Position numbers and translations under genes: made by a program. This document shows positions 16,539 to 24,266 of a DNA stretch of 31,528 nt, in pieces. The DNA is taken from the NCBI GenBank assembly GCA_001028025.1, contig LDAQ01000091.1, positions 1-31,528 on the forward strand, given 5' to 3'. This DNA comes from Faecalicatena fissicatena. GTDB taxonomy: Bacteria > Bacillota > Clostridia > Lachnospirales > Lachnospiraceae. The notes below the pieces were generated by a model. The model saw only the letters and a program-made list of their open reading frames with translations, was not told the origin of the DNA and did not search any database. Numbering within the stretch: the stretch's first letter is position 1; the number at the start of each line of letters is the position of its first letter.

Positions 16539-17495
16539 TTATTGTCTTAATTTCGGCGCACGGCTATTCACCATAAGAATTGCTACCAGAATAATTCCCT
16601 GAATCAAAGAACGCAAACCTGCTGCCATGTTCATTGCCTGAAGTATATTCGTAATTAGAATCAGCACTAATGCACCCAACGCACCTCCGATAAATGTCCC
16701 CTTCCCTCCGGTCAGTTTTGTTCCTCCAATGACAACCGCTGCAACAGACAACATCGTATAACTGTTTGCCATATTCATCTGTGCAGTGCCCGCATATCCT
16801 ACCAGCATAAGTCCTGCCAGACCAGCCACCGCGCCGGCAAAAACATAAGCTAATATAATGATGAATTTACTGTTAATTCCACATAAATTTGCAGCATTCC
16901 TGTTATTTCCTGCGAGAAAAAGGCTTCTGCCATACTTACTTTTTCTAAGAAAAAACACTTCCAACAAAACTAATAGGATAATAATAACTGTCGGAAGGAT
17001 ACGTAATGGGCCAACAAGTGTTTTCGAAATGCTCTGAAGCTCCGGACTGACAGTCACTGATGGCTGCCCTTTTGTGACCAAAATAGAGAATCCATTTACC
17101 ACACTTGACATAATCAATGTCATAACAAGAGGAACGACCTTCAACACTTGTACTCCAATTCCATTCAGCAATCCTACTGCCGCTCCCATCAAAATCGTTG
17201 CCGGAACCATCAGCGCAAATGATAATGCACCTGAACCCACAGCCACCATTGGACCAAATAAGGCAGTCATTGACATAATTGCACCAATTGACATATCCAG
17301 CCCGCTATCTCCAGATATAATAACAGCCGCCTGTCCAATTGATGCCATGGTTAATATAGATGTTGTCATAAGAATACTTGAAATATTATTCATTGACAAA
17401 AAACCAGAGCTTAGAGCCTGTCCCAATATCATAAGAGCGATACTGCCAACAATTGCAGGCAGGTATGGATTATTGAGTTTTTTCGCTTTTTCCAT
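16539..17495 (-). CDS. Sugar-type ABC transporter permease (RbsC family), second permease
   Basis: 318 aa, about 8-10 membrane helices, BPD_transp_2 fold. The cytoplasmic coupling loop contains GNNRNAANLCGI (usually GGNxxAAxLsGI), and the VVIGGTKLTGGKGTFIGGALGAL segment is diagnostic of ribose/AI-2 class permeases. Its ATG shares one base with the stop of the preceding permease gene (TAATG), so translation is coupled. It ends the transport operon. With the first permease it probably forms a heterodimer, as in LsrCD, rather than the single-permease form of ribose systems. Confidence 0.88.
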   Translation of the reverse strand: MEKAKKLNNPYLPAIVGSIALMILGQALSSGFLSMNNISSILMTTSILTMASIGQAAVIISGDSGLDMSIGAIMSMTALFGPMVAVGSGALSFALMVPATILMGAAVGLLNGIGVQVLKVVPLVMTLIMSSVVNGFSILVTKGQPSVTVSPELQSISKTLVGPLRILPTVIIILLVLLEVFFLRKSKYGRSLFLAGNNRNAANLCGINSKFIIILAYVFAGAVAGLAGLMLVGYAGTAQMNMANSYTMLSVAAVVIGGTKLTGGKGTFIGGALGALVLILITNILQAMNMAAGLRSLIQGIILVAILMVNSRAPKLRQ

Positions 17496-18472
17496 TACTT
17501 TACACCTCCCTTAAATATGCTCTTTATTTTTGCCTTCAATTCTTTATCTGCTGCAATAATAGAGAACACAACGCCAATCAGGAGAATCAACCCCTGTATA
17601 AAGCTTTGTACAAAAGAACTCAAATTTGCAGAGACTACTATTGAAATCAGTATACTTAAGAAGGCTGCGCCAAATATTCCCCCCCAGATATTACCTATAC
17701 CTCCATTCAAGGACACCCCGCCAATAACAGCAGCAGCTATGGAATTCATACTCATGGTGGCACCAATAGACGGACTCCCTGCACAGGTATTTGCGCTGAT
17801 GCACACTCCTGCAATTCCAGCTGCAAGGCCAGCAAAGGTATGCACAAAAAAACGCAGTGCTACAACATTAACTCCTGATGCATATGCTTTCTTTACATCT
17901 TTTCCCAAAGCAAATAATTGAAGACCAGCCGGCATACTCATAACAATAATCCAAATTATGACCAACACCAATATCATAACAATCGGCATAGGAATCACAC
18001 CAAGCAGATTACTGCTGTACCAGTCCGCAAAGCTGAAGTCAATTGAGCCTCCGGGATAAGGAAGTATCCATAAAGCAATACCTGCAAAAGCTGTTGATGT
18101 CGCAAATGTAGTTAACAAAGGATTCACGCGCATTACACCAATAATAAAACCATTCAACATACCGCAGAGAATTGCACAGCCCACTGCTATCAACACTGCC
18201 GCTGTGACCGAAAACCCTTTTTCACACAGTGTAACTATTACCACATTAACAAGAGATACAATAGAGCCAAGCGAAATGTCTGTTCCCGCCACTAAAATCG
18301 TTGCCGTAACACCTATCGCAACACAAATCGCAGCAGCATTTGTGGCAATAAATGATCGAAAAAATGATAGACTCAACCCACCAGTTATAATGCCATTAAT
18401 ACCTAAAAAAATAAGAAAGAGAAGCAGTGACGGAAATGCACTCCATCCCATAACTTTTTTCACCTTTGTCAT
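17495..18472 (-). CDS. Sugar-type ABC transporter permease (RbsC family), first permease
   Basis: 325 aa with about 8-10 membrane helices. The family segment AVIGGVSLNGGIGNIWGGIFGA and the coupling loop ALGKDVKKAYASGV are present; the conserved SIVSLVNVV region near residue 70 matches the substrate channel end of the family. Its start overlaps the ATPase stop by 4 bp (ATGA). The sequence differs clearly from the second permease, so the pair is an old duplication, not a recent one. Substrate is not readable from the sequence. Confidence 0.88.
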   Translation of the reverse strand: MTKVKKVMGWSAFPSLLLFLIFLGINGIITGGLSLSFFRSFIATNAAAICVAIGVTATILVAGTDISLGSIVSLVNVVIVTLCEKGFSVTAAVLIAVGCAILCGMLNGFIIGVMRVNPLLTTFATSTAFAGIALWILPYPGGSIDFSFADWYSSNLLGVIPMPIVMILVLVIIWIIVMSMPAGLQLFALGKDVKKAYASGVNVVALRFFVHTFAGLAAGIAGVCISANTCAGSPSIGATMSMNSIAAAVIGGVSLNGGIGNIWGGIFGAAFLSILISIVVSANLSSFVQSFIQGLILLIGVVFSIIAADKELKAKIKSIFKGGVK

Positions 18473-19989
18473 ACTTTCGCACCTGCCTCTCTATTTTCAA
18501 TGTCTTTCTGTGGCATGGAATTTACCGGCATGGAAGCTGCTGATATGTTTTCTCTGTTAATAGCATCTCCTTCCAGTACCGCTGAAATCCGTCCTTCATA
18601 CATGACTATAACCCTGGATGTATCTACCATAGATGTAATGCTCACCAATTCATCATCATCGCTTGAAATCATGATAACTGCATTACCCTCTTTTGCAAGT
18701 CCCGCAAAGACCTGATGCAAATCCGTTCTTGCCTTGACATCTATTCCTTTTGTTGGGTCATCAGCAAGCAAAAGTCTCGGTTTCGTACACAGCCACCTTC
18801 CCACCACTACCTTCTGCTGGTTTCCTCCTGAGAGCGATGTGATCAGTTCACCTGGATTATCATAACGTACATGAAAATCATCCAGTACTTCTTTTGGATT
18901 ATCAAGTTTATTATGTTTTACTAATTCCTGTACAACCGCAATATTCTCTGAAAGACTTCTCTCTTGAAAAGTTCCGTCTTTCTCCCTGTCGCCAGATATA
19001 AACGCAAATCCTCGGGACACTGCTTGTTTCGCATTATGAATTTTTTGTATCTTTCCATCTATTTCTATATCAATCCCCCCCCGAACACCATAAAGTGCAC
19101 GAACCAAATCTGTCTGTCCATGCCCTTGCAGACCAGCTACACCGATGATTTCTCCCTTTCCGATTTCAAGGCTCTCTACGGTTCCATAAGTAGGAATAGG
19201 AATATGAGGTGCCCTGATAAACACATCCCTTTCTACATTTTGATGATGCCTCCCCTCACCGTGGTATGACTCAATTCTAGTCCCTACCATTAATGACAGG
19301 AGCTCATCTTCGCTTTTCTCTTTCATCTGATATGTCCCAAGAGTCTCGCCATTTCTCATAATAGTAACAGTATCACACATTGCATACAGTTCTACCATCC
19401 GATGTGATATAAAAAGAACAATACATCCCTGACTTTTCAAATCCCGAATAATCTCATCTACAATTTCCACATCTTCTCTATATAGTGCTGAAGTTATCTC
19501 GTCTATAACAAGAATTTTAGGTTCTTGAACCAGCGCCTTCGCTAATTCCACCATATATTGTTGGTTGGCAGCTAATTCCTCAACCTTTTTTCCTATAAGA
19601 GATTCCAATTTCATCTTTTTCAATATTTCAAAAGCCTTTTGTTTTAGCCTTTTTCTATCTGTAAACCTTCCCCTGACAGGGACATCACAAATACAGATAT
19701 TTTCTTCCACTGTCAGGTTTCCAAATAGGCTCAGTTCTTGGCTCGTCATGATTACATGATGCTTTTTTGCATCCTTCGGTGATTTAAAATCTATGACCTT
19801 GCCTTGAAACAATATCTCTCCATTGTCCCTGCTGATCAGTCCACCGATAACTTTAGCCAGTGTTGACTTTCCCGAACCATTTCCGCCTAATATAGCCCTG
19901 ACTTCTCCTTCTTCTATTTCCATTTGCGCCTGTTTGATTGCCACTACCGCTCCATATCGTTTCGATATATTCCGAAAAGCAAGTCCCAT
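18469..19989 (-). CDS. Sugar-type ABC transporter ATP-binding protein (two ATPase domains, RbsA-like)
   Basis: 506 aa with two tandem ATPase domains. The first has an intact Walker A (GGNGSGKST) and Walker B (ILVIDEITSAL) but a weak signature (ELAANQQYMVELAKAL). The second has a degenerate P-loop (GLQGHGQTDLV) with an intact signature (LSGGNQQKVVVGRWL) and LLLADDPTKGID. This asymmetry is normal for the family: one competent composite site. Short C-terminal extension with Met/Ala-rich sequence. It is 155 bp after the binding-protein gene, with a strong stem-loop between them. Confidence 0.9.
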   Translation of the reverse strand: MGLAFRNISKRYGAVVAIKQAQMEIEEGEVRAILGGNGSGKSTLAKVIGGLISRDNGEILFQGKVIDFKSPKDAKKHHVIMTSQELSLFGNLTVEENICICDVPVRGRFTDRKRLKQKAFEILKKMKLESLIGKKVEELAANQQYMVELAKALVQEPKILVIDEITSALYREDVEIVDEIIRDLKSQGCIVLFISHRMVELYAMCDTVTIMRNGETLGTYQMKEKSEDELLSLMVGTRIESYHGEGRHHQNVERDVFIRAPHIPIPTYGTVESLEIGKGEIIGVAGLQGHGQTDLVRALYGVRGGIDIEIDGKIQKIHNAKQAVSRGFAFISGDREKDGTFQERSLSENIAVVQELVKHNKLDNPKEVLDDFHVRYDNPGELITSLSGGNQQKVVVGRWLCTKPRLLLADDPTKGIDVKARTDLHQVFAGLAKEGNAVIMISSDDDELVSITSMVDTSRVIVMYEGRISAVLEGDAINRENISAASMPVNSMPQKDIENREAGAKV

Positions 19990-20082
19990 AGCTCATCCTC
20001 CTGCTTATACTTCCTCTATGCCACATGTTATTAGAATAAAGTGGGCAAGTCCACTTCAATTCCCCATTTTCTCAGTCATAAG

Positions 20083-20118
20083 GGGCTGGCGGACTTTTCT
20101 CTCTTTGTCCGCCAGCCC
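20083..20118 (-). promoter_or_regulatory. Intercistronic stem-loop between binding protein and ATPase genes
   Basis: GGGCTGGCGGAC (20083-20094) pairs perfectly with GTCCGCCAGCCC (20107-20118) around a 12-base pyrimidine-rich loop. No T run follows on the minus strand, so it is not a standard terminator. It likely protects the 3' end of the binding-protein message and gives that subunit higher levels, as seen in many ABC operons. Confidence 0.6.
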
Positions 20119-20144
20119 ATATTAAGTACGCCCATGCCTACTCC

Positions 20145-21305
20145 TTATTCGAAGAACTGGTCCACCTCTTCCTGAGTCAGCCATCCATCCAATGCTGCCG
20201 TATCTGCTGAATCCTTTAATAACTCTGTCGCTTCTTCTAATGTGATAGCCTTCGTTCCATTTAATCCTTCCATCCATGCTGCATCCTGGTCCCCATCCTT
20301 CGTAACTACATATGGAGGGTCAAGCATGATTGTATTTACCATGTTTTCATCCATCGGATTTGCAACCAGAATATCTTCTTTTACGGTCTTTCCCTGGAGC
20401 AAACGTACTGTTACATCCAGAGCAGTTACTGCACTGCCAGGTGCATAAGAAACACCGATTGTAGTGAGGTCAGACATGGATGCCCATTTTGTAAAGAATG
20501 ATTTTGTATAATCACCTGTCATAATCTTTGGTTCTTTTCCTGCATTTTCATAAGCCTTGATAATTCCTTCCCCCATAACATCCTGGGCCAGAACTGCATC
20601 AATATTATCATAACTGGACAAGAATGTTGTCATAACTGACTGGGCATCTGTCTCCGACCAGTTTCCTGGTGCAGAACCCAATATTTTTATATCTGGATAA
20701 TCAGCAAGAACATCTTTGTTCGCTTCTACACGCAATGTATCCGCCGCATTTCCAGAAACACCAGAGATTTCTACGATATCACCTTTTCCTTCCAGCTGTT
20801 TGGCAAGCCATACTGCCTGAATTTTCTGCCAGCTGTAATTGTTTCCACATACACATATGGTTCCTTCATAAGCTGCAGGATCATTCGCAATTACTACCAA
20901 TATTCCTTTCTTCTGCGCTTTTTCAACCGCAGATTTAATCGTAGTAGGAGAAACTGCATCAATCATAATTGCATCAACACCTGCATCAATCATTGCGTTA
21001 ATCTGATTCAACTGCTCAGTTGCATCGCTGTTTGTATTTGAAACCATATAATCCGACAGAGTACCGTCCTCCTTGTATTCCTTTGCCCTGTTTTCAAAAT
21101 CTTCTACCATCTGTGCCCGCCAAGTATTTCCCCAGTATCCATTTGAAAAACCTACAACAAATCCACTGTCCTTATTGGATTCCGGAGTTGTTTCTTCTGT
21201 GTTCTGACTTTCCTTCTTGTCTTCTGCTTTTTCGGAATTTCCACATGCTGCAAGCCCAAAAACCATTAATCCAGCCAACAAAACTGCCAATACCTTTTTC
21301 TTCAT
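20145..21305 (-). CDS. Sugar-type ABC substrate-binding lipoprotein (Peripla_BP_4 family)
   Basis: 386 aa. A lipoprotein signal (MKKK, hydrophobic core, LAAC with Cys21) anchors it to the outer face of the membrane; a Glu/Lys/Ser-rich linker follows to about residue 45. The mature part has the type I binding fold: GFSNGYWGNTWRAQMV at its start, AMIDAGVDAIMIDAVSPT and the hinge region DAVLAQDVMGEGIIKAYENAG. The start at 21305 is set by GAGGAG upstream; a longer frame reaches into the spacer and lacks a signal. The binding pocket, rich in Trp and Asp, suggests a small polar ligand; identity unknown. Confidence 0.9.
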   Translation of the reverse strand: MKKKVLAVLLAGLMVFGLAACGNSEKAEDKKESQNTEETTPESNKDSGFVVGFSNGYWGNTWRAQMVEDFENRAKEYKEDGTLSDYMVSNTNSDATEQLNQINAMIDAGVDAIMIDAVSPTTIKSAVEKAQKKGILVVIANDPAAYEGTICVCGNNYSWQKIQAVWLAKQLEGKGDIVEISGVSGNAADTLRVEANKDVLADYPDIKILGSAPGNWSETDAQSVMTTFLSSYDNIDAVLAQDVMGEGIIKAYENAGKEPKIMTGDYTKSFFTKWASMSDLTTIGVSYAPGSAVTALDVTVRLLQGKTVKEDILVANPMDENMVNTIMLDPPYVVTKDGDQDAAWMEGLNGTKAITLEEATELLKDSADTAALDGWLTQEEVDQFFE

Positions 21306-21482
21306 AAATTTATCTCCTCTTCTTTTGATTGTCAAAGCGAATCCCCGGAATCCGCTTCTCTGTTTCCTCGTAACCTTACAGCGGCTCTGCCACCATCTCA
21401 GAAGGTGCCCAAACATTTGCTGAGGTAAAAATGTTACTCCATCTTTCGCTTCATTTAAAAGCGGATGACATCTTTTGTAAGG
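21306..21482 (-). promoter_or_regulatory. Leader/spacer of the binding-protein gene with a long-range inverted repeat
   Basis: 177 bp between the hydrolase stop and the lipoprotein start. TAACCTTACA (21371-21380) and TGTAAGGTTA (21476-21485) are a perfect 10-bp inverted repeat that also covers the hydrolase stop codon. A second small hairpin (AAGCG/CGCTT, near 21327-21355) lies closer to the ATG. No clear -35/-10 pair is seen, so transcription probably comes from the hydrolase promoter. It matches no riboswitch I recognise. Confidence 0.45.
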
Positions 21483-22226
21483 TTATAAAACTGGTATAAA
21501 CTTTTTTGCTCCATCTTCAATAGCAGGCTCATGCCCCGGCAAAATATAATGTGCTGCCTGCCTGATTCTCTTAAAGCTTTCATAGGTCTCCGGCACCATA
21601 ACCACTATATTCGGTTCCAGATTACCATTCACATTTTCAGCCACATTACAGATGTCCCCCGACACACATACCACACCATCCTCCGTATCAAATAGTACTG
21701 ACTGGTGTCCTCTTGTATGTCCCGGTGTTGTTATGACCCTGACTCCGGGAATAATTTCAGTATCCCCATCCAAAAACTCCCACCGAAAATAGTTTACCGC
21801 GCTTTTGTCATAACATAGACTGTCATAAAACGGTGCCTCAGGAATCAGCGGAGAAAAAGCGGCTTCCCACTCCTTTTTCTGTATGTAGAATTTTGAGGCT
21901 GTGAATTTTCCATTGCTTCCACTGTGATCGCAGTGTAAATGAGTATTAATCACAATGTCTACCTCTTCAGGATTCCATCCCATAATTCGTTTCACCGCAG
22001 CTACTGTATCCTGTTCAGGAGTCTGTATGACCCCCGGCTCGGCTTTCCGATATTCTTCCAAATCTCTGATTCCAGTATCCACCAGAACCTTATGAACTCC
22101 ATCTGTTGCACCTGCACACCAGATCGGAACAATAATACATTCGCCTTTCCCTTTATAATGTGTCATTGCTGACCGGTCAAGCTGAATGCTGCCTACCTGG
22201 ATAGCTTTTACTATCCATTTTCTCAT
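21483..22226 (-). CDS. Metallo-beta-lactamase-fold hydrolase, lactonase-like
   Basis: 247 aa, cytoplasmic (no signal peptide). All zinc ligands of the superfamily are present: HLHCDH (His96, His98, Asp100, His101), His170, Asp191 and His232. The overall layout, with VDTGI near 50 and LPGHEP near the end, matches AiiA/BlcC-type lactonases more than beta-lactamases or glyoxalase II. The start at 22226 (MRKWIVK) is chosen because AAAGGAGG lies just before it. First gene of the transport operon, which suggests it hydrolyses the imported compound; a lactone or ester is the best guess. Confidence 0.85.
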   Translation of the reverse strand: MRKWIVKAIQVGSIQLDRSAMTHYKGKGECIIVPIWCAGATDGVHKVLVDTGIRDLEEYRKAEPGVIQTPEQDTVAAVKRIMGWNPEEVDIVINTHLHCDHSGSNGKFTASKFYIQKKEWEAAFSPLIPEAPFYDSLCYDKSAVNYFRWEFLDGDTEIIPGVRVITTPGHTRGHQSVLFDTEDGVVCVSGDICNVAENVNGNLEPNIVVMVPETYESFKRIRQAAHYILPGHEPAIEDGAKKFIPVL

Positions 22227-22288
22227 AATGTTTCCTCCTTTTCCAGATATCGTTTTCATATTTTCCCTTAAACACCACCATCAATTCC

Positions 22289-22302
22289 AGAAACCGTTTT
22301 CT
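22289..22302. promoter_or_regulatory. LacI-type operator 1, at the hydrolase/ABC operon
   Basis: AGAAACCGTTTTCT, a 14-bp palindrome with one mismatch and a central CG, the usual LacI-family form. It begins 14 bp after the -10 box of the leftward promoter, so a bound repressor would sit at or just past the transcription start. Confidence 0.6.
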
Positions 22303-22316
22303 TTCGTGATGGATTT

Positions 22317-22345
22317 ACTATATCATCATTTTTTCCTAAAATCAA
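22317..22345 (-). promoter_or_regulatory. Promoter of the hydrolase/ABC operon
   Basis: TTGATT (22340-22345) and TATAGT (22317-22322) on the minus strand with a 17-bp spacer, about 90 bp before the hydrolase ATG. Confidence 0.65.
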
Positions 22346-22578
22346 CATATTTCTTTCGTTTATGCCAATTTTCATGTTGTATTTGTTAATTTATTTCATT
22401 TTTTTCTTTCATTTTTGTGCACTTTCAATATATATTCCCCGTCCAAATATTCTTTTATTGTTATTTTATCTGACTATTCCGCTTTATTGTTTTATTTTCC
22501 TAGTAAAGCAAGAAATATTCTGTATTTTTTGTTTATTATGTATATATTTATAATTCCAATTTGTGTTTTTTTACTATA
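22346..22578. other. AT-rich divergent spacer
   Basis: About 230 bp between the two divergent promoters, strongly T-rich on the plus strand. No credible gene; short open frames here lack ribosome binding sites. It may hold upstream activator sites or allow DNA looping between the two operators, about 330 bp apart. Confidence 0.4.
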
Positions 22579-22607
22579 TTGACTTTAAAAGAATTCTGGA
22601 ATAAGAT
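22579..22607 (+). promoter_or_regulatory. Promoter of the acyl-CoA ligase operon
   Basis: TTGACT (22579-22584) and TAAGAT (22602-22607) with a 17-bp spacer, 42 bp before the ligase ATG. Confidence 0.65.
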
Positions 22608-22618
22608 GAATTAATAAC

Positions 22619-22632
22619 GCAACCGTTTTCTT
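22619..22632. promoter_or_regulatory. LacI-type operator 2, at the acyl-CoA ligase operon
   Basis: GCAACCGTTTTCTT shares the 12-bp core AACCGTTTTCTT exactly with operator 1 and begins 11 bp after the -10 box (the core begins 13 bp after it), so it holds the same place relative to its own promoter. Confidence 0.55.
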
Positions 22633-22648
22633 AAAAGGAGGGTCATTT

Positions 22649-24250
22649 ATGTACTATGGGACTGAACTTTGGAAAAATCAAATTTCCTTCCAGTTAATAC
22701 ACCAAAAACTTGCAGATGGTCGAGAGATTGTTACATTTCCAGATATTCCCTGCAATTTATACGAAGCACTTTCTAATACCACCATGCTGTATCCTGACAA
22801 AATCGCTATTATTGATAACTTTGGCCGGCCATACAGCTATTCTCATCTCAAAGAAAAAATTGACTGTTTTTCCTCTTATCTCAAATACAGGCATGGCATA
22901 GAGAAAAAGAGCCGGGTCGCACTTATGCTATATAACAGTATTGAATTTTGTGTTGCCTTCCTTTCCCTTTCAAAACTAGGCGCCATAACAATTCCACTTC
23001 CTACCAAGTACAAAGAACAGGAAGTAAACTCACTAATTAGTAAATCTGACGTGCAATACATAATATGTGACAGAGATTTTTATACATGGTTCCGGGATTG
23101 TGAAAACAATGGAATTCCTGTTCTGTCATCGGATGACGCTCAAAATGGGTATGGTTTTTCCGCCTGTCGATATGCATCTGTCGCGGAAGCAGAATCCAAC
23201 GGAGATTTAGATGATACATCTATTCTTATGTTTACTTCCGGTACCACGTCTCAAAGTAAAGGAGTTGTGATTAAAAATTATAATATTATGCATGCTATTG
23301 TTTCTTATCAGAAGATTTTAGGTATAACGGAGAAAGATATTTCTATCATCCCGATTCCGATTTATCATATTACCGGATTAGTAGCCCTTCTGGGACTGTT
23401 CTTATATGCGGGCGGCACACTATATCTGCATAAATATTTTAACCCCAAAAGGGTTTTATCCTGTGTGAAAGAACATCACGTTACATTTTTACATGCATCA
23501 CCCACTGTATTTTCGATGCTCCTTGCAGAATCTCAAAATTTTCCGGAACTGCCCTCACTAAAAAGCTTTGCCTGTGGCAGCAGCAATATGCCCAAGGAAA
23601 AGATACGTCAAATTCATGCCTGGCTTCCACATAGCGCATTCCATACAGTCTATGGACTTACGGAAACAACTTCTCCGGCTGCCATTTTCCCCGGTGATGC
23701 TTCCACAAGCATATTTATCGGATCATCCGGCTTCCCTGTCCCCGGCACCTGTTTTAAAATTCTGGATGAGCAGGGCTGTGAACTGCCTCCCGGTATTGTC
23801 GGCGAAATATGGATATCCGGTACCGTTGTACTCGATTCCTATTACAAAACAGATACACCTTCCCTAAAAGACAGATGGCTCGGCACATGCGATTTAGGAT
23901 ATTTCAACTCTGAGGGATACCTGTTTGTCGTTGACAGAAAAAAAGATATGATAAACCGAGGCGGCGAGAAAATCTGGAGCTTTGATGTTGAAAACGAGAT
24001 TTACAAGATTAAGCATGTTGAAGACACCGCTGTTGTCGGCATTCCAGATGAAATATATGGTGAAGTTGCGGCTGCCGTAGTCAAGGTATCTCCCGGGGCC
24101 TCGCTCACCGAAGATATGATCAAGCAAAGTCTGACTGATAAAATAGCTAAATATAAGATTCCCGCCAGAATTATTATCGTAGATGAAATTCCAGTCACCC
24201 CAAACGGGAAAGTTGACAAGCAGACTATAAAAACACTATTTCAATCATAA
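22649..24250 (+). CDS. AMP-forming acyl-CoA ligase
   Basis: 533 aa ANL-superfamily enzyme that would join a carboxylic acid to CoA via an acyl-adenylate. Motifs: P-loop TSGTTSQSKG (196-205, where TGxPKG is usual), YGLTETTSP (A5), GTCDLGYF with Asp for ribose (A7), DRKKDMINRGGEKI (A8) and catalytic Lys521 in PNGKVDK (A10). It carries no membrane segment. GGAGGG precedes the ATG. First gene of the four-gene operon. The acyl pocket is too variable to predict; its place before a CoA transferase suggests that the operon activates one acid at two stages or in two ways. Confidence 0.88.
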   Translation: MYYGTELWKNQISFQLIHQKLADGREIVTFPDIPCNLYEALSNTTMLYPDKIAIIDNFGRPYSYSHLKEKIDCFSSYLKYRHGIEKKSRVALMLYNSIEFCVAFLSLSKLGAITIPLPTKYKEQEVNSLISKSDVQYIICDRDFYTWFRDCENNGIPVLSSDDAQNGYGFSACRYASVAEAESNGDLDDTSILMFTSGTTSQSKGVVIKNYNIMHAIVSYQKILGITEKDISIIPIPIYHITGLVALLGLFLYAGGTLYLHKYFNPKRVLSCVKEHHVTFLHASPTVFSMLLAESQNFPELPSLKSFACGSSNMPKEKIRQIHAWLPHSAFHTVYGLTETTSPAAIFPGDASTSIFIGSSGFPVPGTCFKILDEQGCELPPGIVGEIWISGTVVLDSYYKTDTPSLKDRWLGTCDLGYFNSEGYLFVVDRKKDMINRGGEKIWSFDVENEIYKIKHVEDTAVVGIPDEIYGEVAAAVVKVSPGASLTEDMIKQSLTDKIAKYKIPARIIIVDEIPVTPNGKVDKQTIKTLFQS

Positions 24251-24266
24251 CAGGAGGATCATAACC

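Noticed and set aside
21306..21482. Riboswitch upstream of the binding protein
   Set aside because: Only simple inverted repeats are visible; no conserved aptamer core that I recognise and no terminator in the leader.
15392..22226. AI-2 (Lsr) uptake system
   Set aside because: The two-permease importer and a thiolase recall Lsr, but there is no LsrK kinase, no LsrR-type regulator and no LsrF/LsrG; the thiolase is a classical CoA thiolase.
21483..22226. AHL quorum-quenching lactonase as the main role
   Set aside because: The zinc motif fits, but its place at the head of an import operon and beside CoA enzymes points to catabolism; no acylase or quorum genes are near.
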